Shown: positions 11,395 through 22,153 of the stretch, piece by piece | Numbering within the stretch: the stretch's first letter is position 1 | Layout: each line of letters starts with the position of its first letter | Assembly (NCBI GenBank): GCA_007449985.2 | Contig: VIIQ02000698.1 | Location: 441,501 to 505,500 of the forward strand | Direction of reading: 5' to 3' | Length of the DNA stretch: 64,000 nt | Origin: Desmodesmus armatus | Lineage: Eukaryota > Chlorophyta > Chlorophyceae > Sphaeropleales > Scenedesmaceae | Position numbers and translations under genes: made by a program | The notes under the pieces: generated by a model | Seen by the model: the letters and a program-made list of their open reading frames with translations, nothing else | Told to the model about the DNA's origin: nothing | The model's database searches: none

Positions 11395-12642
11395 ACTGGC
11401 CGTAGCAGCTGCCTGGCACCAGCCACCAAGATTCGAGACCAACAGCAGCATGTTCAACCTGCCTGCAGCACCAGCTGCTGAGACGTGAGGGGGTCGCAGC
11501 CGGGTTGGAGCTTGCTGCAGCATCAGCAGCCAGGCTTGCAGCAGGCAGGCAGTCGCAGTCGATGTCATTTGCCAAGTGTATACATTAGGCGCCTGTGGGT
11601 GCCGGGCAGCGGGTGTGGGCCGGCACCAGGGTGTGACACCTGCTGGTGGGATGGGGGGGTGATACCTTCGCGCATGTATTCTGGCATGCGTGCATTTGCC
11701 AGAGTGTGCATTTGCGGGTTGAGTACTGCGTGTGCTGCACAGTATTGTGGGAAACAAGGTTGTATTCTGTTTGTGCAGAATCACAGTTCGTTGTATTTGG
11801 GGGCAGCCTCTGCAGAGGGCCTGGGGTGCCAGCTGGTAGCATATGCTGCTGCCGACAGCAATATCGTCAACAGTCCTGGCAGGCATGAGATATTGGTGAG
11901 AATGGGCACAGGCCTGCACGGCTTCAGCACAGGTGGCATTGTGTTGTGGGCTGCGCGTTGTGCGTGTGGTGGAGTGAAGCAGGTGTGAGGGAGCCATTGT
12001 GGGAGATTGAGCAACTGCAGGGCTTGGGCACCTGGAACCCCATGCTGAAATAGGTTGTGGGGTTTGCTTAGTGATGATTTTGGGTCGTGACTCTGCACCT
12101 CCAGGTCTCACATTGGGCGATAGTGTCATGTTGCCACAGCTGATGAAGACCTGTTGCTCACAGCCATTATGTAAGGCTCGACAACACGCCAGGTGCAAGT
12201 TTTTTGGAACTAGAAAAAGACCCTTCCAAGGTCACCACGGGGTCAACAAGGTACAGAGGGCTTTGGAACCTCAGTCAATGACAAGTGTACACTTGTCAGG
12301 TATGCTGAACAAATCAGGTACAGCTGTGGTGGGTAGCTCTTGGGGGCAGAGTGGGCCCAGATCATCCTGGCGTGGACGATTCCGCGAGCTTCTGATGATG
12401 ATTCAACCCAAAGCTTACGATGTGTTATAGGGGCAGGGCATGCAAAGGGGTACGTACAGACGGTGCCACGTCAGCAAACCCTTTAGGTCAGCAAACCCTA
12501 GTTAGTTCCGATACCGTAGGTTACGTTCACTAGTGCCGCAGCGAAGGGTTCACAGCTGGTTGACGTAAAGCAAGCGGTATGTAGTTGTTGTGGTTGTCTC
12601 ACAAGAAGCACAGCATCGATCGAGAGAGGATCCGCACGAAAC
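11395..12642. other. Intergenic: VPS60 3' UTR and upstream region of the MHS transporter
   Basis: No gene seen. The last 25 or so bases of the VPS60 coding sequence are imperfectly repeated just downstream (11452-11489), including the ACGTGA that ends the frame. A TGTAA, the usual chlorophyte poly(A) signal, lies near 12170. Two telomere-like AAACCCT motifs lie between 12473 and 12500. A minus-strand 307-codon open frame (12198-11275) spans this region but shows no recognisable protein. Confidence 0.4.
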
Positions 12643-15600
12643 ATGTCAAAAGCCATGTCGAGACCAAGCGAGCTCATGTCTGCTGATGAGGCCTGGAGCG
12701 ATCCGACCACCAGGTGCAGAAACACTTATGTTTACTTGGCTTGTGCTTGGATGGGCTGACCTGACGCAGGCAGCTCTTGGTGGATGTCTGTGCTGATATC
12801 TATCAGATCTACGAAAGTTTGAATTGTTCCGTGTGCAGGAAGCTGTACATCAAGCTGGTCATTGGACTTCTGATTGGCACTGCTCTTGAGTTCTACGATT
12901 TTGCTGGTGCGTTGTGATGGCAATTGCAAGCAAATTCATACTGCATGCCCAAAGCATGTCCCATATGGGTGGCCACCACTGCTGAAATCATGATGTCCCC
13001 TGATAACATGGCCTGTGTGTGCGTGCTGATATTTGCAGTTTACAGCCAGTTGGGAAGGTATGTGGGGCCCAACTTCTTTCCTGGTGAGTACTGTACTGCC
13101 ATCATGGTCATGGCATGACCTGGTAGACATGAGCAGCAGTGTACACCCCTAGCGGCAATTTGAACAGGCCAGTGCTCCACTGCGTCATGGTGGTAATTGT
13201 GGGGTGGCATGTGGTGTGGGGTCTGTTAAATTTAGTCGGGGCGGCCACACAATGTTTTGCAATAGGGCTATCATACATACAGGCTGCTCCAATGCAATCC
13301 ACCCCTCTTCCTGTTGCTTTTCCCCATGCACCGCAGCCGGCAATGTGTACGCTGAGCAGCTGAGCTTCTGGGCTGCATACGCCGTGGCATTCATCGTGCG
13401 CCCCATTGGAGCACTCCTGTTTGGTAAGTCTGCAGCAACTTTCCAGCAGCTTCTGCGGTGTACCACACGATTTTGTCCTCATCCTCCAGCTCATTACTCT
13501 TTCCGGCAGGCAGCGTCACTGAGGCATTTGCAGCCCTGGTTCAGCCCTGGTTTTGTAAGCCCCACTTGACAGCAGGGGCCGCAACTGGCTCTTGCAAAAG
13601 CCCCGTGGCCACCTAGCTCAAGGTGTCATGTAGTCTGGTCTGATCCCACTGGCATGAAGTCCTCCATGCGAGTGGCATCAGACCAGACTACATAACACGT
13701 GGAGCAAGGTGGCCACCGTGGCCACCGACAAGGCTTGTTCAGTACCAGCAATAGGCACTGCGTTTGGTTACGTCAGGCTGAAGCGACTGCATAATCCACC
13801 AGCAACAACTTGCCGGATTGCCTGCAGCATCAGCTGCACACAACTGACTGATTGATGCATGAACTCCTGCTGAGTGCACATAATTATGGTCCCATACAGG
13901 CCGTTTTCAGTCACACATTAGTCACTCGCAAATTAGTCTCTTCACCACCAACCACACATGCCCGTTGTATCTGCTGCCACCACCCGCAGGCCACTGCGGA
14001 GACAAACACAGCCGCAAGACAAGCCTGGTCTACTCCCTTATGCTGATGGCGGTCCCCACCACACTCATGGGTTGCCTGCCAACCTTCAAGCACATCTCCT
14101 GGGCGGCACCGGTGCTGCTGGTGCTGCTGCGCCTCTTCCAGGGTCTGGCCATTGGTGGAGAGAACGGCACTGCCCTTGTGTGAGCACCATGGCAGCAGTG
14201 CCAAGCTTTGCTGTAGGATTCAAATGCCAGTACGGTGCGCAGTGCAGGACACACGTGTCTGTGATAACTGAGAAACACCTGTAACTACATGCACAAGCAG
14301 AGCATGTACACAGGTGAGATCTTGCTGTGCTTATGTGCAGGCAAGCCACAGAGCGAGGGCATCAGGGGTTGAATGCGAGGCTGACTGGGGTGTGTGCTTT
14401 GTTGTGCTGCAGGTACCTGTACGAGGTTGCACCCACCAACAGGAGGTGCTTGGTGGTTGCCTTTGGCTGGTCAGGCGTGGTGAGCAGCGCACTCCAAATG
14501 GACGATTTGTTCGTTACATCGCATTCTTGTGTGCCAAGGGCAATTTTAGTCACTTGACGGCACCATCAGGTTTCACTGCTGTCATGCACTTGAGCTACTT
14601 AGGCATGGGTACAGTGTACCTTACACAGACGCTGAGCAAAGGCCGCAGTCCAGCATGCACTTTGGTGGTACTGTTATCATGAAAGGCGGCGATTTGCATA
14701 GCACACCTGCTAGACAGCACTGCTGCTGACCCGCTGCTGGTGTTTTTCTGTTGTGTCTTGCAGCCCTTTGGCATCCTGCTTGGCATGGCTGTGGTTCTGG
14801 TGAGTACACAGGCAACCTTGCTCATGTCACCAGAGACCTAACCTTTTCAGGAAGGCCAACTTGCAGCACGCGCGCACTCACATATACTGCTGTCCCCCAC
14901 AGCATCTGGTTGCTGTACATGCACATGAAGCTGCTTTACCAGCCAAGCCTTGCACTGCGGCGTCGGGATCGGCATTGACCACGTTCCGCATCACGTTGAA
15001 CTGCCAACAACCTCCTGTCTACTACCGCCCTGCTGTCCCAGATCCTGACAGAGGCCCTGAGCCACTCGGCTATGCTGCTGTTTGGTTGGCGCATTGCCTT
15101 CCTCCTGGGAGCACTCACAGGCGTGGTAGGCGTGATGCTGCGGCGCCGCATGCCCGACCCAACCGTGTTCCTGCAGCGCAAGCATGCCATCGAGGAACAG
15201 ATGGGCGTGACTGACAGCCAGGTCCCTGATGACAGGTGTGTGCTAAACTTTTATTTCGCACTTTACCACGCATATGACTGGCTCCTTTCGGTAGACACCC
15301 CCATGTCTGGCTGCTGGTGGTGGACAAAGGCGCATGGAGTGTTGCACAGCTTTGGTGTGCTATGCAAACATCGGTAGCACATCCCTCCCCCTCCCTCCTT
15401 GCTGTGTGTACCGTGCAGCGCGCACTACCCTGCTGTCAAGGATGTTGGTGTGATGACTAAGGACCCTGAGGCCGCCACAGCACAGCCCATCGTACGTTCA
15501 AAGGGCAAGAAGTTCTGGCCTGTATTGGAGATGCTGCGGTATCACTGGCTCCCCGGTGAGCATAAGAGCCTGCCAGGCTGGCTTGCTCTTTGACTGAGCC

Positions 15601-17115
15601 CGGGTGGACCTGTCTGCAAGGTGCCACCTGCAAAGCGGCTTTGCATGTTGTTGAGACTGACACTCCAAGATGTCTAGTGTCTCTCGTAGTGCAGAAAGCT
15701 GCGGTTGCTGGCATGCCGTCACAGCTGCCGGACGCAGGATCAGCCACAGTGACCACTCCTGCATGTCATGATGCAGCACAGCAGCTAGGTACGATGCTGC
15801 ATCTCTGCATGATGTCATGGCTGCTGGTGCCACACTGGGCTTATCCAGGCTTGATGCTGACAGCAGTGCCATTGTCTGTTTTGGCTGGTATGGTGTGCAG
15901 TGCTTCTGCAGTGGACCTGGGAGTTCTGGTGGGTTCCGCTTTCGGGCGTAGGTTGCGGCCTAAAACACAGTGCATTGCCAGCCGTCTCTGCTTATGGTCT
16001 CAACACACCAAGGCATATGCATGTATAACACCTGCATGCAGACCATCATGGTCATGTGAAATGTGCGTTTGTGATGCATGCCCCAGTGGCAGATGCTGCC
16101 AACAGGTGCCAGCTGAGCCCATACAACAGTATACACATGCCGACCTAGGTTCCTGAACTGCATGCTGGTGTGCTGTTGTGCTGGACCTTTTTTACAACCC
16201 GGAGGTTTGCAGCCGCTTTCTACTGCTACTTCACATACATGCCCTCCTTCCTGGCAAGCAACGTCCCTGGCATGTCCCGCGCTCTGTCCCTGGGCTCCAC
16301 CATAGGCCACCTTTTCATTGTGATGATAGTTGCATGGGCAACAGGCTATTTCTGCGACAAAGGCTTGCCCCGCATGATTGTCAGCGCAGTGGTGTTCGTC
16401 GTTGCGGGCGCTGCCCTTGCACCTGCCGCTCTCGCGATGAGGGCAGGAGGCCTGGGTGTTGCAATCGTGCTGCACCTGTTTTTCTCGGTGCTGGTGGGAG
16501 TGATTGGAGGGATGCTGGCGGTGTCGATGTGCCCTCTGTATCCTCCAGAAGTCAGGACATCTGGAATGAACTTTGCCCATCAGGTGTGTGCGCAAATACG
16601 AATAATAAAATGTAAGACTAGATTATTATAAGACAAGATAAATAATAATAAAAGTCTGCATGTGTGCATGGCCTGTAGCTGCTACATACCTCCACAGCTG
16701 ACCTGCCTGATTACGTAAACTTCTAAAAATGGTATCTATTTACTCACTGAAATGACTCATTCAGAGGAGACGTCGTTTGTTTGCCAAAGGTCTTGCCATA
16801 CTTTTGAGCGATGTTGCAGCAGAATACCCAGCAGGCAGAATCCACACCATGCCGTGAGGAAATAACATGTCTGCTGGCTGACTGTTATTCTGTTGCCTGT
16901 ACAACTGCCGTATGGTACCTGCCGCTCTGCAGATGGCTGTCGGTCCCATTGGGGGCATCACTCCAGTCATCCTTGCAGCAATCAAGTCCATCAACGGGGA
17001 TGTCTTCATGACCATTGCGCCCTGGCTGGCTGTGTGTGCTGGTGTGAGTATCGTGTCTACTGTCTTCCTGTACTTCAAGTACCCCCAGTCAAACAAGGAC
17101 GTCAAAGGCCAGTAA
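12643..17115 (+). CDS. MHS-type (ProP/KgtP-like) major facilitator superfamily transporter
   Basis: Eleven exons join in frame to 482 residues: 12643-12713, 12839-12906, 13039-13083, 13337-13423, 13990-14179, 14413-14479, 14764-14799, 15042-15235, 15419-15555, 16213-16583 and 16933-17115. The order of features matches metabolite:H+ symporters. TM1 contains GTALEFYDF. The loop 2-3 signature GHCGDKHSRK is at about residues 91-100 (consensus GxxxDxxGRK). TM4-5 has RLFQGLAIGGENG, a following segment has YLYEVAPTNRR, TM6 has FGWRIAFLLG, and a long cytoplasmic loop precedes TM7. The second half holds PEVRTSGMNFAHQ, a family landmark. Length fits the family (430-500). It should import a small organic solute with protons at the plasma or an internal membrane; the substrate cannot be read from sequence. 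The MHS type is best known in bacteria, so its algal distribution is worth checking. Intron 4 contains a long hairpin. Confidence 0.9.
13605..13716. repeat. Long near-perfect inverted repeat (hairpin) in an MHS transporter intron
   Basis: Two 46-base arms (13605-13650 and 13671-13716) are reverse complements with about 6 mismatches. They enclose a 20-base loop that itself has a GCATG/CATGC stem. The inner 22 bases or so, around TAGTCTGGTCTGAT, pair with no gaps. It lies between exons 4 and 5, on the sense strand of the transcript. Confidence 0.9.
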
Positions 17116-20100
17116 AGGCAGCAAAGCACGGAGCGATGCAGCCAGCCGTGGGTGCCGCACTCCAGAAGAGCAGGTGTGCTGGGTTGGGTCAGCCGCTGCT
17201 TGGATGCTTATGGCACTTGGATGTGTTTTCACACAGCATGGATTGTGATGTGATGTATTGCTACATCGTGATGATGATTATGGTGGATTGTGATGTGATG
17301 GATTACATTCAAAAAAGATTGCTTCGGGATGATCCCAGGCATGTGATTGCATACAGAAGACTGCGTTGGGATGATTCCAGGCTGTCCAGATTGCTGGTGA
17401 TGCAAGTGGTGGCAGCACAAAGCGCCTGATCCTGCGGCGGTTTGTGGGGAGTTCTGAGTTTTAGTTTTGTTGAGCCCGGGTTCTTGTCCAGTGGCCAGCT
17501 GTTGCTGGGCGGTACCGTCGGATTCACACGTATGCACAGCTGCATACTGGCAATCAACACTACCTGTACTGTGCACGTGAAGTGTATTATGCTGTGCTTG
17601 CTCTTGCACAAGCTTCCTCAGGGCGCCTGCCTGAGGTGTGTACCGGCACATTGGAGCACCTTACTTCTCCTTTTTCTCATCCTCTTCTATTCCTGGAGTC
17701 GAGAGTTTGGCCTCTCGTTGAGGTTGATGTGTTCAGCAAAAAGTTTGTCTGCTGCAGTTTCAGAGAATTGGCATCACCACTGAGCCTCCTGGTTAGTCAG
17801 TCAGTTCATGTGTTTGTCAGCCAGTCCGTGTGTGGACTTGAATGCTTTCCTGCAAAGGCTCAGCACAGCCTCCTGTGCACTCTTTGTTCCACAGTGCAAA
17901 GCCTCAGGCTTTGCTCAGCACAGCCCTCTGTACATGCTTTGTTGCACAGTGATGGAACATGCAAGCACCTCCAGTACTCGTCTCATGGATGCATAGTTGC
18001 ACAGCTGTCCTATGTCAGCACATGCAAGTGCATGTGCATGTGCATGTATGGTTGCACATGGCACGTTGCCGCAGCATCTTGCTGCATGGGATGCCGCATG
18101 GCAGTAAACCTGCCAACCATCCGGCTCCAATTTGCAACTGGGTTTCTCAGAAGGGGTCTGTTGTGCACAGCACGTGGGCGTGTTGCGTGTTGAAGTGATC
18201 AGCAAAATCATGTAAACTGCGCTGAGGGTTCATTCTGTGTCCTGCCTGTTGCTGTTGCTGTAGAGATGTTGTTGTCTTGGGCCAATTGACCTCAAGCAAG
18301 CATCCCCCAACGGCGATGCTGCCTTTGTATTTGTCCATGGTTGTCATGTACATGCCATCACTGCACCGAGCCCTGGTGCCGCCTGGCAGGGTGTTACAAT
18401 TCATCTGCACACCATGCTTTGCTGGTTTCCCCCTGATTTTTGTGGAGTAACCGTTGTGCTCTGCGCTGGAGGAGGGCAGAGGCCTGTGTGCTGCACTGTT
18501 GCAGTAGCGTTGCTGGCGGTGAAGCTGAATAGATCACAGCGTGTCTATGAGTATGACAGGTGTGCGGTGAATATGTGTACGTTGTTTGCACCAAATTTAA
18601 TGCAATGTGTACAGCAGCAACTGCATGGTTGCAGAACGTGCCAGTGGTTGTGTGTGATTTTGATCACTCAAGGAAGACTGCTACCGTAGCAGGTGACCTT
18701 GTATTGATACTACTTTGTATCAACAGCATACTTTTGTACTGGACCAGGGCACATGATGGGGACTGCTGATCTCAAGGCAGTTGCACCATTGCGCTGGCTG
18801 CCATGTTGCAGGACTTGGAGTGTGCCCTGTCCTGACTTGTGGCACCTAAGCCGTGCTAAGAAGCGTGCGCGCAGGACTACGATCCAGCAAGGTGGCACGT
18901 TGTGGTTGGTGTGCGGTTGCAGCGCCAGTTGCCTGTGATTTGGTGTTGGGTAGCGAGGCCGTCGCCGCGGCTGCTGCGGCGCAGCAGCGATTGACATGTG
19001 TGGCGGGCTGCAATGTTGAATGGCGATTGCAGCTGTTGATGGCTCAAGGAGTAGGGTCTTGCGCATGACGTGGCTGTGGCCAGTGGGCAAGGCAGTTGCG
19101 CCAAAGCCGCATGTAACCGGCGTGGTGGAGTCTGTTATGAAGAGCTTATGCAGCACTATCAGCCAGCCTACCATGCATGGAATGAATACACAGGGCCGAT
19201 CGAGGTCAGTACTCTACAGCTTCACCTCAGAGCTGCATGTCAGGGACACCACCTGCGCAGAATGCAAACAGTTACCAACTACCACGCATGCAGTGTGCCC
19301 CTCACAACAACATCATTAGTCACCCACCCATCCCTGCTTGTGTCTATCTTAGCATACGTATTCCATACGTACAGAGTAACCCACTATTGTATGTAATAAG
19401 TCGTTAGTCCAGCACGATTGCAGATCCACCCTTCAGTGAACCCAGGGTGTTTGACAACGCTGCAGTTGCTGCTCCTACAGCATCCATGGACAAGTGAATG
19501 CATCGCCCCCACAGCCCAACTGTGTGCGCATGCACTGCTGTTTCAACAAATCAAGCAACACTCCCTGATTGTGCTGCCACCTGGCAACCCCCATGAGCCT
19601 CTTTGGCTCCCTTTGGGGTGTTCAGGCATAGCCTGCAGCATGTAATAGTAAGAGGTAGCCCCCATGAGCCTCCTTGACTCCCTACAGGCATGGCCTGAAC
19701 CATGTACCAAGAACAGAAACATTCGTCATCCCAAGTTGGGTTGGGCCCACCTTCCTGCCTGCTGTTGTGACAAATGCAGCCAACAAGGCTGATGAAATGT
19801 CACACGTCACACATATGTCTTTTAGATGCACACAGCAGTTGCTGGTGCGACACTGCAAGGTGCAGGCGCACCAGCAACAAGTCAGCAGCCGAACAGCAAC
19901 CCAATACCTGCCTCAGCTTCTGCCTGGTGCTGCTGCCACCAGCAACGCTCGTGACTGCGTGCATCACGAAACCTTGTGATAGACCGGGCGTCCACCTGCT
20001 ACGCGGTAGTGCCCTGTGTAGATGCTTGGGCACTGTCAAAGCCGCAAAGCATCTAATACAGCATAGGTAACACATTAGCCGGACCGTCAAAGCGGCTTCT

Positions 20101-20908
20101 GTTGGCTGCCACGCAGCCCCAAGACATGGCCAACAGATTGTCTCGACTGCCTTGTGCGGGCAACAGGTCTCACAAGTGCTGCTACCATGCACATGCACAG
20201 CTAGGGTTTAGGGTTGAGGTAAACCCTAAACCCTAATGGGAGCAGTGCCCTGCTCAGTGAAGACCACAGTGTGGCACTGGATGCTATCTGCTGGCTGCTC
20301 CAGCAGCTGGGCGCTGCACCAGCAGTTGTGTGCGGCCCGGAAAGGTATGAAATGTGCCAACCGCAAGCCTCGCAACAAGCACAACACAAAGCAATGGCCG
20401 AGGCTACTGCTAGCCGCAGAACCATCATGCCAGTTGCATGCACAGATACCGCAGTTGCATCAGCAAAGTGCTCAACCGCCACCCACGGCATACACCAAGC
20501 ACTGCATGCTGCTGTTATCCTCGGACGCTGTCTCAACCCAAACAACCCTGCTGCCTATCCCGACAAGAGGCCTGGCCGCCCTGGCAAAACCATCAGTACA
20601 TATGTTCACGTGCGGCACAACACAACGCTGTCCCCGCCTGCTCTATCCATCCTGCTGACTCATTACGGCGTACCACCCTGGTGACCACCCACCAATCAAC
20701 CATTGCAACACTCCAAAGCAACACACCTCCCGGCGTACTGCTGAAGGAGTGCTGGCGCAGCCACATAAGATAAGTGAACTGTGCTGCCCCCATCTCAAGC
20801 CCATCTCCTCCCTTCTTGTGACCACTCAACCCTTCCGCATGTGCTGTACGCACAAAACCCCCTCTTCCCTTCCTTGCTACACAGCCCGGGCCTGTGTCAG
20901 CAGCATCA
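17116..20908. other. Long gene-poor stretch between the MHS transporter and a secreted protein gene
   Basis: 3.8 kb in which no open frame looks like a protein on either strand. The first part is probably a long 3' UTR; the first TGTAA poly(A)-like signal is near 18210. Direct repeats are present: GATTGTGATGTGATG twice (17240-17300), a CAGCACAGCC unit twice (17860-17930), and a CCCCCATGAGCCTC unit twice (19589 and 19659). A telomere-like palindrome sits at 20202-20235. Confidence 0.5.
20202..20235. repeat. Interstitial telomeric repeat, head-to-head palindrome
   Basis: TAGGGTTTAGGGTT (20202-20215), a 6-base spacer, then AACCCTAAACCCTA (20222-20235). The two arms are perfect reverse complements, each about two units of the plant/green-algal telomere repeat TTTAGGG, meeting head to head. 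Confidence 0.9.
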
Positions 20909-22153
20909 CTAGCACAAAGTATCAATCTCGCCCCACTCTCCGTCAGGTAGGCACTTGATGGTAGCAATGCTGCCACCCCTTCCCTCACAGAAAGGCGGTT
21001 CTGCAAGCACCATGCCATTGCAGCTGCTGCCGAGAGGCTTGTTGGCGCAGCCCACATTCCATCGGATACCTGCAACCTTGGGTTCCCAGCGGCAAGCAGT
21101 GGGTGGGGCATCTTCTGCCATGAGCTGTTCCCAGTTCATCTGCTCCACTTTCTCTTCTGGCAGTGTGACCTTGTCACCCTTCTGTGCACCTGCTATTGAT
21201 GCTGCTGCTACTGCCGCACGACCCTTCCTTGACTTGGCAAGGGGCTTTGTTGGGATGGGTGTTGGCTTGCTCCCTGCTGCTGCAACGCCTGGTGCTGTTG
21301 CTTTGGCAGCTGGCATTGTGGCTCCTGCTGTCGCCGTGTTGGCAGCTGTTGCAACACTTGCAGCTGTTGGTGCTGCTGCTGCTGCCGCTGCTGGCTTGCT
21401 GAGTGCAGCTGTTGGTGCTGCTGCTGCTGCCGCTGCTGGCTTGCTGAGTGCTGTTGTGGCGACTGCTGCAGGTTGAGCTTGGGTACTCTGGGGACTGCAA
21501 TACAGGCAGCACGAGTGCATGCGAAGGAACGGCAGTTAAGCTGTTGTGGCACACATGAAAAGGCGACACATGCACGTGCTTGCCAGGCTGGCACTGTACA
21601 GCTTTGAAGTTACAGCTGTGTGCGTGGGTACATAGCTGCAATGAATGGTGTGAGTGTGTGATGTGCAGTGCCTCTACAAAAACCAATCCAGCTGCACAAG
21701 GCTGTACACTCCTCGCCTGACTGTACTTGCCTGCTGCTTGCTGTTGGCAGCTCCTGCTTCGGAGCAGCTGGTGCCTCCTGCTTTGTAGCAGCTGCTGTTG
21801 AATTTACGTCAGCCAAAACACGTCTGCCATCCCTTGGGGCATCAATCCATATTCTGTACAGGCAGACAAGCAGTACTTGAGACCAAGAAGACACCCAAGG
21901 CAGTACTTGCCCTTGCAACGTCAACCACAGCCCTCATTTGAGCATTTTTGTTGATTTGAGGGCTTGTAACATTGTTTCCGGCGCTGTGGTGAGCCGGGCT
22001 GGGCACAAGCGTCTCTTACTTGTCCACCTTCAGCGGTGCATGGTCAATGCCATTGCGCGGGTCTCCAATGTCCAAACCTCGTGCATTTGCAACCGATAAT
22101 AGCAGCAGGGCAGCTGCCACGACACAGAGACAGCTGCGTTGCGCGGTCCTCAT
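20909..22153 (-). CDS. Small secreted protein: signal peptide, Ala-rich repeats, C-terminal Cys domain
   Basis: Three exons on the minus strand: 22153-22020, 21853-21731 and 21494-20909, giving 280 residues and ending in TAG. Residues 1 to about 25 are a clean signal peptide with the core VVAAALLLLSVANA. Residues 50-85 are Lys/Ala/Pro-rich. Residues 90-150 hold two perfect copies of an [15 protein letters not shown] unit encoded by a 43-base tandem DNA repeat. The last 65 residues hold six cysteines in a pattern CRWEP...GCANKPLGSSC...C...C with a Trp-Gly near the end, reminiscent of but not clearly a sushi/CCP module. The second intron uses a GC donor (AG|GCAAGT, plus strand 21725-21732), which is the only choice I found that keeps the frame. 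Probably an extracellular or wall protein; no function recognised. Confidence 0.75.

Noticed and set aside
11275..12198. 307-codon minus-strand open frame
   Set aside because: Runs antisense through the last VPS60 exon and its 3' UTR, with no recognisable protein pattern.
15660..16160. Hydrophobic open frame between MHS exons 9 and 10
   Set aside because: Skipping it keeps the transporter frame and alignment intact through a good acceptor at 16211-16212; it is intron.
18710..19174. 154-codon minus-strand open frame
   Set aside because: Arg/Pro/His-rich, no signal, no splice partners and no recognisable motif.
20202..20235. A true chromosome end
   Set aside because: Only about two repeat units per side in opposite orientation, with ordinary sequence beyond both sides.
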